NCBI GenBank assembly: GCA_031398975.1
Contig: JANNOI010000043.1
Location: 1-64,000, forward strand
DNA: 64,000 bases
Direction of reading: 5' to 3'
From: JAKFWI01 sp031398975
Lineage (GTDB): Bacteria > Pseudomonadota > Alphaproteobacteria > Caulobacterales > Aquidulcibacteraceae
Shown here: positions 17,101 to 24,191 of the stretch, in pieces
How positions within the stretch are numbered: the first letter of the stretch is position 1
How the letters are laid out: each line of letters starts with the position of its first letter
Notes under the pieces: generated by a model
Told to the model about the DNA's origin: nothing
The model's database searches: none
The model's input: only the letters and a program-made list of their open reading frames with translations
Made by a program: the position numbers and the translations under genes

Positions 17101-18240
17101 GCGCAATTCGGCGATGGCGATCTGCGCGGCCAGGGCCGGCTCAGCCTCCGCGACGGCGGGTTCGAGGACAAGCCGAGCGGGGTGAAGCTCAGGGCGATCG
17201 AAACCGTGTTGGCGTTCGACGATTCCGGCGTGCGGCTGGAGCGCTTCTCCGCCACGGACGGGGCGGGGGGGCGACTGTCCGGTTCGGGCCGGCTCAACGG
17301 GCGCCTCGATCTCGAACTGGTGAACATGCGCCTCGTCGACCGCGCCGACGCCAAGGCCCGCGGCGGGGGCAAGCTGGCGCTGGAATGGCGCGAGGCCGGC
17401 GTGACGCTGACGGGCCGCATCGACCTGACCCAGGCGGAGGTCAAGCTGGTCAACGGCGCCGCCGCCCCTGCGCCGATCCTCGATGTCGTGGAGATCAACC
17501 GGCCCGGGCCGCCCCAGCGCCTGGCCGCGCCCAGCACGAGCATCCCCGTGCGATTGGATGTGCGCGTCTATGCGCCCAATGGCGTGTTTACCCGCACCCG
17601 CGGCCTCGACGCGGAATGGTCGATGGATGTGAACGTCCGCGGCGGGCTGGATACGCTGAACCTGTTCGGCGAGGCGCGCGTGCTGCGCGGGGATTTCAGC
17701 CTCGGCGGGCGGCGGTTCAACCTCGAGGAGGGCGTGATCCGCTTCGCCGGCCCTGCCGAGCAGGCGGAGGTGGACATCCGGGCGGTGGCCGAAACCGCCG
17801 ACCTGACGGCGACGGTGCGCATCACCGGCGAGGCCGCCGATCCGGAGTTCGAGCTGTCGAGCGATCCGGCTTTGCCGGAGGACGAGATCCTGCCCCAGCT
17901 CTTGTTCGGGCGCTCGGCGGCGGATCTTTCCGCCTTGGAGGCGGCGCAGCTGGCGGCGAGCCTCGCTTCGCTCACCGGGCGCTCGGCCTTCGACATTGCG
18001 GGCGCGGCGCGCGCGGCGGTGGCGCTCGATCGCTTGCAGGTGCGCCAGGATGCGGGCGGGGTGTTGGTGGCGGGGGGAAAGTATCTGACGCGCGACGTCT
18101 ATCTCGAAGTGTCGCGCGATGCGGCGGGCGCCACGTCCACGGCGGTGGAATGGCAGGTGCGGCCGCGCTTTTTCCTGATTTCGAGCTTCCTCCCGGAGGG
18201 GGACCAGCGCGTGTCCCTGCGCTGGCGGCGCGAATACTGA
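14161..18240 (+). CDS. tamB: Translocation and assembly module protein TamB
   Basis: A 1359-aa AsmA/TamB-type protein spanning the periplasm, anchored by an N-terminal helix (LLAVAAAGGALTAAAALVAA, about residues 13-40). A very long beta-helical region of repeated short amphipathic strands (patterns such as GxxRADGALKLGDGAA) follows. The C-terminal DUF490 domain is recognisable: IPVRLDVRVYAPNGVFTRTR, then GEARVLRGDFSLGGRRFNLE, EGVIRFAG, and the end VYLEVSRDAAGATSTAVEW. TamB proteins form a hydrophobic groove linked to lipid transport and outer-membrane protein assembly. It is coupled to tamA by a one-base TGATG overlap and closed by a strong hairpin at 18254. Confidence 0.95.
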   Translation: MAPAPGSRRRGPPLLAVAAAGGALTAAAALVAALGPAGPWIAATLADGRAVWRLGVLDVEGVAGAGLGDLRVDKATLRDERGVWAEAEGLTLAWKPLRLLLGDVALTDVAARRLTVFRPPVLSPPKPPSPVRVDATVASLHVERIVLAEGVAGGPAVLRLEGGARTQRETLAAFRLTLRRLDAPLDAVEIDYRNAETVLIDADIRGAPGGAIAALLRAPDSEIAFTARASGNKTKGAGEARGSIGRAQALSATLSWSEEGWRGAAEARPGAIPLLAGFAARTGPVIAAEGAGEAPRPAGAPFSARVSGQGFALEARGRLNEELDPVGAVAVVADLSEARRLAPELGLDRGGARFDGAVEFEGEDTRVSGRLAVRDAVRDGFGLSAEGPVRVVATPTRVRFTAALDAQRLRAPAAALERLLSRARLTAKGDYDRTDGALALSELSLTGPNLTLRAAGTAGEGGTRFRGEWRLPRLATVEPSLRGAVNGRFTLAPAGRSGGLALTAEGAGRGFAGQAPLGDLLGPSPRLNAEVKFEGGDVVVPRAVLSGRQARLGARGRIGSGRADIRLEASAKGPARIGDLTITGAADATGRVYGPLSGLRLQSQARVSTLDVAGLAFTRSVLSFDLAPTKSGYAGGAGLEGFVAGKPAKARARLVLGQGAVAFEEASVEFARLRGQGRARFSKAGPEAHLDLSGVLDGLAANLSGGVAGAFDLTPAPGAPRVALEVGLTRAQMGDLAADRLTVSAQGPLERVSTRFALDGWAGGKRVALTGSGEAGFTEGVNVRLGAAGTFAGAPVATRAPISVSLREGALRADGALKLGDGAASFGWRSDKGGLQASARFEEAPLDVLTAVLAQPAAGRISGTVNLRGARQNLTGDADITLKEARLARRSRDSIDARITGALGGGFLRGRLEARSRDGLVATLEADAPVKAAAAPFRLAAAPGGAGALRWSAQGPVAGLWALFGPLDQSLTGVLSGEGRAQFGDGDLRGQGRLSLRDGGFEDKPSGVKLRAIETVLAFDDSGVRLERFSATDGAGGRLSGSGRLNGRLDLELVNMRLVDRADAKARGGGKLALEWREAGVTLTGRIDLTQAEVKLVNGAAAPAPILDVVEINRPGPPQRLAAPSTSIPVRLDVRVYAPNGVFTRTRGLDAEWSMDVNVRGGLDTLNLFGEARVLRGDFSLGGRRFNLEEGVIRFAGPAEQAEVDIRAVAETADLTATVRITGEAADPEFELSSDPALPEDEILPQLLFGRSAADLSALEAAQLAASLASLTGRSAFDIAGAARAAVALDRLQVRQDAGGVLVAGGKYLTRDVYLEVSRDAAGATSTAVEWQVRPRFFLISSFLPEGDQRVSLRWRREY

Positions 18241-18253
18241 GCGCTGCAAAAGC

Positions 18254-18291
18254 AGAAAGCCGGACCATCCTGGAGATGGCCCGGCTTTCTT
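18254..18291. terminator. Bidirectional intrinsic terminator after tamB
   Basis: AGAAAGCCGG (18254-18263) pairs perfectly with CCGGCTTTCT (18281-18290). The intervening sequence forms an inner stem CCATC (18265-18269) with GATGG (18275-18279) over a 5-nt loop, the two stems separated by a single mismatch. The plus side ends in CTTTCTT; on the minus side the hairpin is followed by CTGCTTTTGC. It lies 14 bp past the tamB stop and could also end the convergent DUF1328 transcript. Confidence 0.75.
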
Positions 18292-18425
18292 GACCCTGAG
18301 GCGGCGCAGGCGGTGGGGGGATCGTCCGCCACGGGGCCAACCGAAGAGCGTGTCCGCCACGGTTTCACCAATAAGTACGAACGAGGCGGCGATCGGTTCC
18401 TGCGTTCGGGATAAAAAATCGAGCT

Positions 18426-18599
18426 TTATGTCACCGAGCGTCCGCGCAGCGCGCGAATGACGAAACTCACCACCAGCAGGATGAGGAACAGGAAAAAAAG
18501 GATCTGCGCGATCGAGGCGGCGGCGCCCGCCACCCCGGAAAAGCCCAGATAGCCGGCGATCAGCGCCAGCACGAGAAACGCCAAAGACCAGCCAAGCAT
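18426..18599 (-). CDS. DUF1328 (UPF0391, YtjA-like) small membrane protein
   Basis: A 57-aa, two-helix membrane protein beginning MLGWSLAFLVLALIAGYLGF, then SGVAGAAASIAQILFFLFL and a second hydrophobic run ending ...RALRGRSVT. This is the typical DUF1328 pattern (GFSGVAGAAAxIAxILFFIFL). The molecular function is not known; family members are often induced by general stress. A consensus EcfG promoter lies 40 bp upstream, and the gene flanks the stress island. GAAGGAGT precedes the ATG at about 6 bp. Confidence 0.88.
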   Translation of the reverse strand: MLGWSLAFLVLALIAGYLGFSGVAGAAASIAQILFFLFLILLVVSFVIRALRGRSVT

Positions 18600-18638
18600 G
18601 CTTCACTCCTTCTATGCGGCGGTTGCGGTCACGCAGGA

Positions 18639-18663
18639 AACGCCCGTTCAGACGCCGCGTTCC
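18639..18663 (-). promoter_or_regulatory. EcfG (general stress sigma factor) promoter of the DUF1328 gene
   Basis: Read on the minus strand, GGAAC (18663-18659), a 16-bp spacer, then CGTT (18642-18639): an exact match to the alphaproteobacterial EcfG consensus. It ends 40 bp before the DUF1328 ATG. On the plus strand the same segment reads GGAAA (18636-18640), 17 bp, CGTT (18658-18661), a weaker divergent match facing the HWE kinase gene. Confidence 0.75.
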
Positions 18664-18704
18664 CGCCGCCCGCGCTTCCCAGTAAAGGCCTCGCTCTGTT
18701 AGGT

Positions 18705-20519
18705 TTGGAGGTGACCATCGCCGCGCCGCAAGATTCGCTCTCTGACGCGCTCGCCTTGCGTGGCGCGGACACGCTGTTTGAACGCGTCGATCTGGGCCTT
18801 GGGATCCTCGATCGGGAGCTGCGCTTTGTGCGGGTCAATGCGCGGCTGGCCGCGATCAACGGGCGTCCGATAGGAAGCCACCTGGGGCGGCGCGTCCGCG
18901 AGGTGCTGGGCGAGCATCCCCTCGTGCTGGAGGTTGAGGGCCAGATGCGCGCGGCTCTCCGCGGCGGCGCGCCGGTGCGGGGCGTGGAGCTCTGCTTCCC
19001 CGACCGTAACCGTTCCGACGCGCTGCGCTGGCTCGTGTGCGATTATCTGCCGATCCCGGCCGGGGCGGACGCCGCCGCGGGAGGGATCGCGGTGGTGGTG
19101 GCCGAGCATACCGAGCGGCGCGCCGCCGAGCTGGCGCTCGCGCAAAGCGAGGCGCGCCTGCGCCACGTGCTGGACGCCGTGGGGGTGTTCACCCTGATCC
19201 TGAGCGCGGAGGGCTTCGTCCTCGATGCGAACGCCCCGGCGCTCGCGGCCGCGAACCTGACGCCGGCGGACGTGCGCGGCCTCGCGCTGGCCGATACCTA
19301 TTGGTTCGCCGGCGATCCGGGCGTCGCCGCGCGCGCCCGCGAAGCCGCTGAGCGCGCCGCCGCCGGGGAGGCCTCCCGGTACCAGGAGCGGCTGCGGGTG
19401 GGGCCGGCGCGCACCATGATCGCGGACGTGCAGGTAAGCCCCGTGCGGGAGGCCTTTAGCGCCGTGACGCGGATCGTCGTCTCCGCGCTCGACGTGACGG
19501 ACATGGTGGAGGCGCGGGAGCATTACGCGCTGCTGGCGGGCGAGCTGAACCACCGGGTCAAGAACATCCTGGCCGTCGTCGGCGCGCTGGTGACGCAAAC
19601 GGCGCGTCGCGCGCCCAGCAAAGAAGCGTTGGCGGCGGCGCTGCAGGGCCGGATCGCGGCGATGGCCAAGGCGGTGGCGCTGCTCAGCCGCTCGCAATGG
19701 ACCGGGTTCGGCCTGGGCGAGGTGCTGGCCGAGCAGATGGAGGCGCACGGGCGCGAACGGTTTACCGCCGAGGGCCCGGCCTTGCCGCTGGGCCCCAAGG
19801 CGGCGCTGGGCTTTGCACTTCTGATCCATGAATTGGCCACCAATGCGATCAAGCACGGCGCGCTTTCCCGGCCCGAGGGGCGGGTGGATGTGGCGTGGAC
19901 CTTCGAGGGCGAGGCGCTCCTCTGGCGCTGGACGGAACGGGGCGGCCCGCCTGTTGCTGCGCCCGATGATCTGGGGTTCGGCATGCTGCTGATACGCAAT
20001 GTCGCCGAGGGCGATCTCGGCGCGGCGCTGACGCTCGATTACGAGCCGGGGGGCCTGCGCGCTGCGCTGCGCGCGCCGCTGCGGCGCGTGCGGGGGGCGC
20101 GCGCCGCCGAGCAGCAGGGCGAGCCCGGCGGCCCGGCGCGCGGGGTTCTCCATGGCGCGCGGGTGCTGGTGGTGGAGGATTCCGCGATCATCGCGCTCGA
20201 TATCGCCAGCACGCTGGAGGCGGCCGGCGCGGTGGTGGTGGGCCCGGCGGGCGGGGTGGAGGCCGCGCTCGCGCTGGCGCGGGAGGCGCTGGCGGAAAAG
20301 GCGGGGCTGCAGGCCGCGATCCTCGATCTCGATCTCGGCGGGGCGTCGAGCGCGCCGGTGCGCGCGCTGCTGGCCGCGCGGGGGGTGCCCGCCGTGCTCG
20401 CCGCCGCGCAAGCCGACGCCGAGGCCGGCGCCGAGCACGCGCTTCTGGCCAAGCCGTTCACCGAAGCCGAGCTTATCCGGGCTCTGACGCGTGCGCTTTC
20501 GGGGGCGTCGCCAGCGTGA
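18705..20519 (+). CDS. HWE-family hybrid sensor histidine kinase with PAS and C-terminal receiver domains
   Basis: A soluble 604-aa kinase. Two PAS-like domains occupy roughly residues 20-135 and 150-265. The HWE dimerisation/phosphoacceptor segment is ELNHRVKNILAVVGALVTQT with His283, the N-box is HELATNAIKHGA (375-386), and W-x-E is seen in WRWTERGG (409-411), which defines the HWE class. A C-terminal receiver (about 485-600) has the acidic pocket VVEDS, a candidate phospho-Asp541 in AILDLDLGG, and Lys in LAKPF. No transmembrane segment is seen. The start is uncertain: TTG 18705 and GTG 18711 both compete with the overlapping GGAGG. Its stop lies within the 3' end of the convergent sensor gene. 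Kinases of this class commonly feed PhyR, so it is a candidate activator of the neighbouring stress cascade. Confidence 0.88.
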   Translation: MEVTIAAPQDSLSDALALRGADTLFERVDLGLGILDRELRFVRVNARLAAINGRPIGSHLGRRVREVLGEHPLVLEVEGQMRAALRGGAPVRGVELCFPDRNRSDALRWLVCDYLPIPAGADAAAGGIAVVVAEHTERRAAELALAQSEARLRHVLDAVGVFTLILSAEGFVLDANAPALAAANLTPADVRGLALADTYWFAGDPGVAARAREAAERAAAGEASRYQERLRVGPARTMIADVQVSPVREAFSAVTRIVVSALDVTDMVEAREHYALLAGELNHRVKNILAVVGALVTQTARRAPSKEALAAALQGRIAAMAKAVALLSRSQWTGFGLGEVLAEQMEAHGRERFTAEGPALPLGPKAALGFALLIHELATNAIKHGALSRPEGRVDVAWTFEGEALLWRWTERGGPPVAAPDDLGFGMLLIRNVAEGDLGAALTLDYEPGGLRAALRAPLRRVRGARAAEQQGEPGGPARGVLHGARVLVVEDSAIIALDIASTLEAAGAVVVGPAGGVEAALALAREALAEKAGLQAAILDLDLGGASSAPVRALLAARGVPAVLAAAQADAEAGAEHALLAKPFTEAELIRALTRALSGASPA

Positions 20520-22155
20520 TCGCGCCGTTCGGCTCTGTGCGCATCTCCGCGCCGAGCTGGCGGGCGATCTCTTTCAGCATCTCGTGATCGAGCTTGCGTT
20601 CGTGGGCGGCGCCGCTGGCGGTGATGACGCCCACCGACAATTCGCACCCCTGGCCCGGCCCGCAGGTCCAGCGCAGCGTCGCGGTCGCCCCCCCGAGCCC
20701 GCCGGCCCCCGCATAGCCGGTGATGAACACCTCCGCCACGACCAGCCCGAAATTGGCGGCGTCATCGATGCTTGCGTCCCCGTGCTCGATCGAGGTCGTG
20801 AGCGTCACGCCCCGCGCCTCGCCCTGCAGCGCCAAGTGCAATTGCTGGGCGAGTTCGGTCAGATACGGGTTCATGTCGATGGAGGTGCGCTCCTCCGGGG
20901 GATTGATGAAACGATAGACCAGCGCGATCGGCGCCATCCGCGCCCGCGCCTCCGACAGGGCGGCCCGGACGACCGGCTCGTCGCTGCGGCGCTGCTGGCG
21001 GCTGATGAGGCTCGCCAGCACCTGGAGATTGTTCTTCACCCGGTGGTGGAGCTCCCGCGTCAACCCGGTATTGACCGCGAGCGCGGCCGCCAGATCGCGC
21101 TCGCGCGCGCGCGCCTGGTTCACCGCGGTGTCGAAGGCCCCGGCGAGGGTGGCGATCTCCATCGGGGCGCCCGCCATCGGCGTCGGCGCGTAGCGCCCGA
21201 CGGCGAAATCCTGGGCGGCGTTTTGCAGGCGTGCGAACCAGCGCAGCACCCAGCGGTTCATCGCGAGCCAAACCGCCACGGTCGAAAGCGCCGCCACCAG
21301 GACCGGGGCGAGCAGGATCAGCGCCGCCCGCCAGCCCACCTGCTGGGCGTTGCGCGCCGGCGTCACCGCCACGACGCGGAAATTGGCCTCGCCCCGATCG
21401 ATCCGCTCCGCCAGCAAACCGCCCGTCGTGCTTCTGCGCGCGCCCTCGCCCGCCACCGCCTGGGCCGCCGCCCGCGCCGCCTCCTCGGGCACGTCCCGGA
21501 CGGCGCTCCCGAAATATTCCCCGGCGCGGTCATAGATCACCACCGCTCCGGTATGGTCGATCTGGTCCTTGAGGCGGGCCAGAAATGGCCGCGGCGCCAT
21601 CGCGATGGCCACGGCCCCATCGAACGCGGCGCCTTTGCGCATCGGCGCGGCTGCGAGCACCACCCGCTCCGCCCCCAAAGGGGTCGCGACCAGCCCGGTG
21701 GTGATGTCCTCGGCCCCGCCCGCGAGCGCGGTGAACCAGTCCGATCGCCCCAGATCCGCGCCCACCGCGCCCTGTTCGGACGCGCAGATTACGCGCCCGC
21801 GCGCGTCGAGCCGCAGATAGCCGTAAAACCGGGTCTGATTGGCGATCACGCGGGCGACGTTCTGCGTGCAATCGGGCCCCACGACGCGCATGTCCGGGCG
21901 CGCAGCGAGCGCCTTCACCCCGTCCTGGCCGCTGAACAGCCAATCCTCGATCCGCACGGAGGCGCGCATCGCGTCGTCGCTGCGCACCACACGCTGCTGG
22001 GTGGCGGCCAGCGTATAAATCCGTTCCGCCTCGAGCGCGCCGAAGACGATGCCGGGCGCCCCCGCCAGCAGGACCGCGGCGAACAAGCGTCCGCGCACGC
22101 TGAAATGCGCGCGCATCGCACTGAAATCAGGTTCCGGCGGCAAGTCGGCGCGCAT
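20473..22155 (-). CDS. Membrane HisKA_2 sensor with degenerate ATPase domain (PhyK/PhyP type)
   Basis: A 560-aa receptor: TM1 at about 24-44, a periplasmic sensory domain of about 230 residues, TM2 at about 275-298, a HAMP-like linker, then the HisKA_2 helix ELHHRVKNNLQVLASLISRQ with His371. The following region should be an HATPase domain but is eroded. The N-box position reads NFGLVVAEVFITGYAGAG, lacking the usual N-E-x-x-x-N pattern; there is no DxGxG loop (SVGVITASG instead), and the G2 region reads LDHEMLKEIARQLGAEM. It probably cannot bind ATP normally and may act as a PhyR phosphatase, as described for Sphingomonas PhyP, or as a receptor subunit. It overlaps ecfG by 29 bp and is the third gene of the nepR-ecfG transcript. 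Confidence 0.85.
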   Translation of the reverse strand: MRADLPPEPDFSAMRAHFSVRGRLFAAVLLAGAPGIVFGALEAERIYTLAATQQRVVRSDDAMRASVRIEDWLFSGQDGVKALAARPDMRVVGPDCTQNVARVIANQTRFYGYLRLDARGRVICASEQGAVGADLGRSDWFTALAGGAEDITTGLVATPLGAERVVLAAAPMRKGAAFDGAVAIAMAPRPFLARLKDQIDHTGAVVIYDRAGEYFGSAVRDVPEEAARAAAQAVAGEGARRSTTGGLLAERIDRGEANFRVVAVTPARNAQQVGWRAALILLAPVLVAALSTVAVWLAMNRWVLRWFARLQNAAQDFAVGRYAPTPMAGAPMEIATLAGAFDTAVNQARARERDLAAALAVNTGLTRELHHRVKNNLQVLASLISRQQRRSDEPVVRAALSEARARMAPIALVYRFINPPEERTSIDMNPYLTELAQQLHLALQGEARGVTLTTSIEHGDASIDDAANFGLVVAEVFITGYAGAGGLGGATATLRWTCGPGQGCELSVGVITASGAAHERKLDHEMLKEIARQLGAEMRTEPNGAITLATPPKAHASEPG

Positions 22156-22735
22156 CCTCGATCAGGCGGGATAGCGCGTCCTCGGCGGGTGTGTCTCGCG
22201 GCGGGGCTCCGCCGGTGTCGACAATGTCGAGCAGCGCTTTGCGCGCCCGGTTCACCCGGCTTTTGATCGTCCCCACCGCACAGCTGCAAACATTGGCCGC
22301 CTCTTCGTACGACAGCCCGCCGGCGGTGACCAGGACCAGCGCTTCGCGCTGATCGGTCGGCAGCAGGTTCAAGGCGCGCCGCACGTCGTCGAGATCGAGG
22401 GTCTCCCCCTGGGCCGCCTCCTGGCTCAGCGTCCGCTCCGCGGCCTCTTGGTCAAGCGCCACCGAACGCCACGCCTTGCGGCGATCGGAATAATAGACGT
22501 TGCGCAGAATGACGAAGAGCCACGCGCGCATCTGGCTGCCCGGCTGGAAGCTCGCCCGCGCGGCCCACGCGCGCATCAGCGCGTCCTGGGCCAAATCGTC
22601 GGCGGCGGCCCGATCGCCCTGGCACAGAAAACGCGCGAACGCGCGGATCTGGGGCAAAAGCGAGAGCAATTCCGTTTTGAAGGCGCGCGCCTCCGCCGCG
22701 GAAAGCTCCCGCGGCTTCTTCCCGTCCCCCGACAT
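22127..22735 (-). CDS. ecfG: General stress response ECF sigma factor EcfG
   Basis: A 202-aa ECF sigma factor. Sigma-2 is LLPQIRAFARFLCQGDRAAADDLAQDALMRAW in register (about residues 28-60) with QPGSQMRAWLFVILRNVYYS. Sigma-4 is LNLLPTDQREALVLVTAGGL then SYEEAANVCSCAVGTIKSRV (about 130-170). This is the text of the EcfG group, which directs the alphaproteobacterial general stress response at GGAAC-N16/17-CGTT promoters. Genetic context agrees: nepR is directly upstream with a TAATG overlap and phyR is divergent. Activity should be set by NepR sequestration. Confidence 0.95.
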   Translation of the reverse strand: MSGDGKKPRELSAAEARAFKTELLSLLPQIRAFARFLCQGDRAAADDLAQDALMRAWAARASFQPGSQMRAWLFVILRNVYYSDRRKAWRSVALDQEAAERTLSQEAAQGETLDLDDVRRALNLLPTDQREALVLVTAGGLSYEEAANVCSCAVGTIKSRVNRARKALLDIVDTGGAPPRDTPAEDALSRLIEDARRLAAGT

Positions 22736-22929
22736 TAGCGCTGCTCCTGCTCGTCGAGCCGGTTCAGCAGCGCCATGAAATCATCGGGGATTTGCTCCTC
22801 CACGACGTGATCGAACAGGGTTTTTAACCGAAGGCCCAGCATCTTCTGCCGCTCCATCGCCTCAGGGTCCCCGCCGTCTACTGGCGCGTCGGGGGGGGTC
22901 TGCGGCGGTGCTTCGGATCGATCTTTCAT
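22735..22929 (-). CDS. nepR: Anti-sigma factor NepR
   Basis: A 64-aa protein, first gene of the minus-strand stress transcript. The core RLKTLFDHVVEEQIPDDFMALLNRLDEQ matches the NepR helix pair that clamps EcfG and, on stress, is taken over by phosphorylated PhyR; the proline-rich, acidic N-terminus (SEAPPQTPPDAPVDGGDPE) is disordered as in other NepRs. The ATG at 22929 is 61 bp downstream of a GGAAC-N16-CGTC sequence, implying positive autoregulation. Its stop overlaps the ecfG start by one base, so the inhibitor and sigma factor are made in coupled amounts. Confidence 0.93.
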   Translation of the reverse strand: MKDRSEAPPQTPPDAPVDGGDPEAMERQKMLGLRLKTLFDHVVEEQIPDDFMALLNRLDEQEQR

Positions 22930-22989
22930 TATAAAATCCGTACGCACGAGGCTTAAAGCTCCACCTGCACCATAGCTAGTTCCAAGACG

Positions 22990-23014
22990 ACGCGCGAGCT
23001 TCGTTTCGGTTCCC
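22990..23014 (-). promoter_or_regulatory. Probable EcfG promoter of nepR-ecfG
   Basis: Minus strand GGAAC (23014-23010) followed by C, 16-bp spacer, CGTC (22993-22990). The -35 is perfect and the -10 is one mismatch from CGTT. It lies 61 bp before the nepR ATG. The divergent phyR promoter begins 71 bp away on the other strand, so the short region carries both autoregulated promoters. Confidence 0.6.
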
Positions 23015-23084
23015 CCCGCAGGCGGAAGAGGGCGGCGGAAGGCGGCGGGCAGGGCGATTAGCCCGGCGTCGGCGGAGAGAGGGC

Positions 23085-23109
23085 GGAACTTGGGCTGGGC
23101 TAGCGCGTT
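23085..23109 (+). promoter_or_regulatory. EcfG promoter of phyR
   Basis: GGAAC (23085-23089), 16-bp spacer, CGTT (23106-23109): an exact consensus match on the plus strand in the phyR-nepR intergenic region. It would give phyR a leader of about 125 nt. Autoregulation of phyR by EcfG is established in several alphaproteobacteria. Confidence 0.75.
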
Positions 23110-23241
23110 AAGTGCGCGGTCGTAGGTTGCGCTGGAGATCGCCTTCGCCCCTAAATGCCTTCGCGTAGATGCCTGCGCATAAGGGTGGGCTATGATCCTG
23201 GCGCGGAATTTTTTAACGCCGGCGCTGGCAGGAGATGGCGG

Positions 23242-24036
23242 ATGAGCATGAAAGAGCGGATTGCACCGCACCTTCCCTATTTGCGGCGCTACGCCCGCGC
23301 CCTGACCGGCGATCAACAAACCGGGGACGCCTATGTCCGCGCCACCCTCGAGGCGCTGCTCGCCGGGGAGGGGGCGCTCGAGATGGAGGAGGCCGCGCGC
23401 GTGGGCCTTTACAAGCTGTTCCACCGCATCTGGCGGGGCCCGGGCGCCGCGCTGGACCGCAGCGAGGGCGGCGCGCTGACGGAGGGGACCAATCCGGAGG
23501 AGCGCCTGCGCGGCCTGGACGCGGCGCCGCGCCAGGCGCTGCTGCTTTCGGCGGTGGAGGGCTTCTCGATGGGCGATGTGGGGGTGATCCTCGGCGTCTC
23601 GAAAACGGAGGCGGAGGCGCTGGCGGAAGCCGCCCAGCGCGACATCGAGCGCGACCTCGCCACCGACGTGCTGGTGATCGAGGACGAAGCCATCATCGCG
23701 ATGGACATCAAGGACCTCGCCGAAGAGCTGGGGCACCGCGTCACCGCCATCGCCCGCACCCGGGACGAGGCCGTCGCCGCCGCCCGGGCGCGCAAGCCGG
23801 GCCTCGTCCTGGCCGACATCCAGCTCGCGGACGACAGCTCCGGCATCGACGCCGTCAAGGATATCCTCGCCATGTTCGACGCGCCGGTGATCTTCGTCAC
23901 CGCCTTCCCCGAGCGGCTGCTCACCGGAGACCGGCCGGAGCCCGCCTACCTGATGACCAAGCCCTTCGAGCGGCTCACCCTCAAAGCCACGATCGGCCAG
24001 GCGCTGTTTTTCCACCGGCGCAAAGCGGCCGCTTGA
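23242..24036 (+). CDS. phyR: General stress response regulator PhyR
   Basis: A 264-aa two-domain regulator. Residues 1-140 form a sigma-like domain mimicking EcfG (LPYLRRYARALTGDQQTGDA, then PRQALLLSAVEGFSMGDVGV). Residues 142-262 form a receiver with Glu148/Asp149, phospho-Asp192 (VLADIQLADDSSGID), Thr220 and Lys240 (MTKPF); FVTAFPERLLTG is the PhyR-typical beta4-alpha4 segment. Once phosphorylated it binds NepR and releases EcfG. The ATG at 23242 is chosen over upstream in-frame codons because GGAG lies 7 bp before it and MSMKERIAPHLPYLRRYARA begins at the domain boundary. It is divergent from nepR and preceded by an EcfG promoter. Confidence 0.97.
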   Translation: MSMKERIAPHLPYLRRYARALTGDQQTGDAYVRATLEALLAGEGALEMEEAARVGLYKLFHRIWRGPGAALDRSEGGALTEGTNPEERLRGLDAAPRQALLLSAVEGFSMGDVGVILGVSKTEAEALAEAAQRDIERDLATDVLVIEDEAIIAMDIKDLAEELGHRVTAIARTRDEAVAAARARKPGLVLADIQLADDSSGIDAVKDILAMFDAPVIFVTAFPERLLTGDRPEPAYLMTKPFERLTLKATIGQALFFHRRKAAA

Positions 24037-24096
24037 GCGGGTTTGAGGAGGGGTGGGGGTTCGGGTAAGGATTGGGGTTTAGAAGGGTAAAGCGGG

Positions 24097-24121
24097 GGAA
24101 CCCGACCGGCGCCTGCCTGTT
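24097..24121 (+). promoter_or_regulatory. Probable EcfG promoter of the DUF883 gene
   Basis: GGAAC (24097-24101) followed by C, 16-bp spacer, TGTT (24118-24121). The -35 is exact and the -10 retains the GTT core. It lies 70 bp upstream of the DUF883 ATG and immediately after phyR, giving the DUF883/holin-like pair its own stress promoter. Confidence 0.6.
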
Positions 24122-24191
24122 AACACCGCGTGCCGCCGCACAGGGCTGCGAACCGGCGTTCGCGGCGGCGGACTCAACGGAGATACACAAG

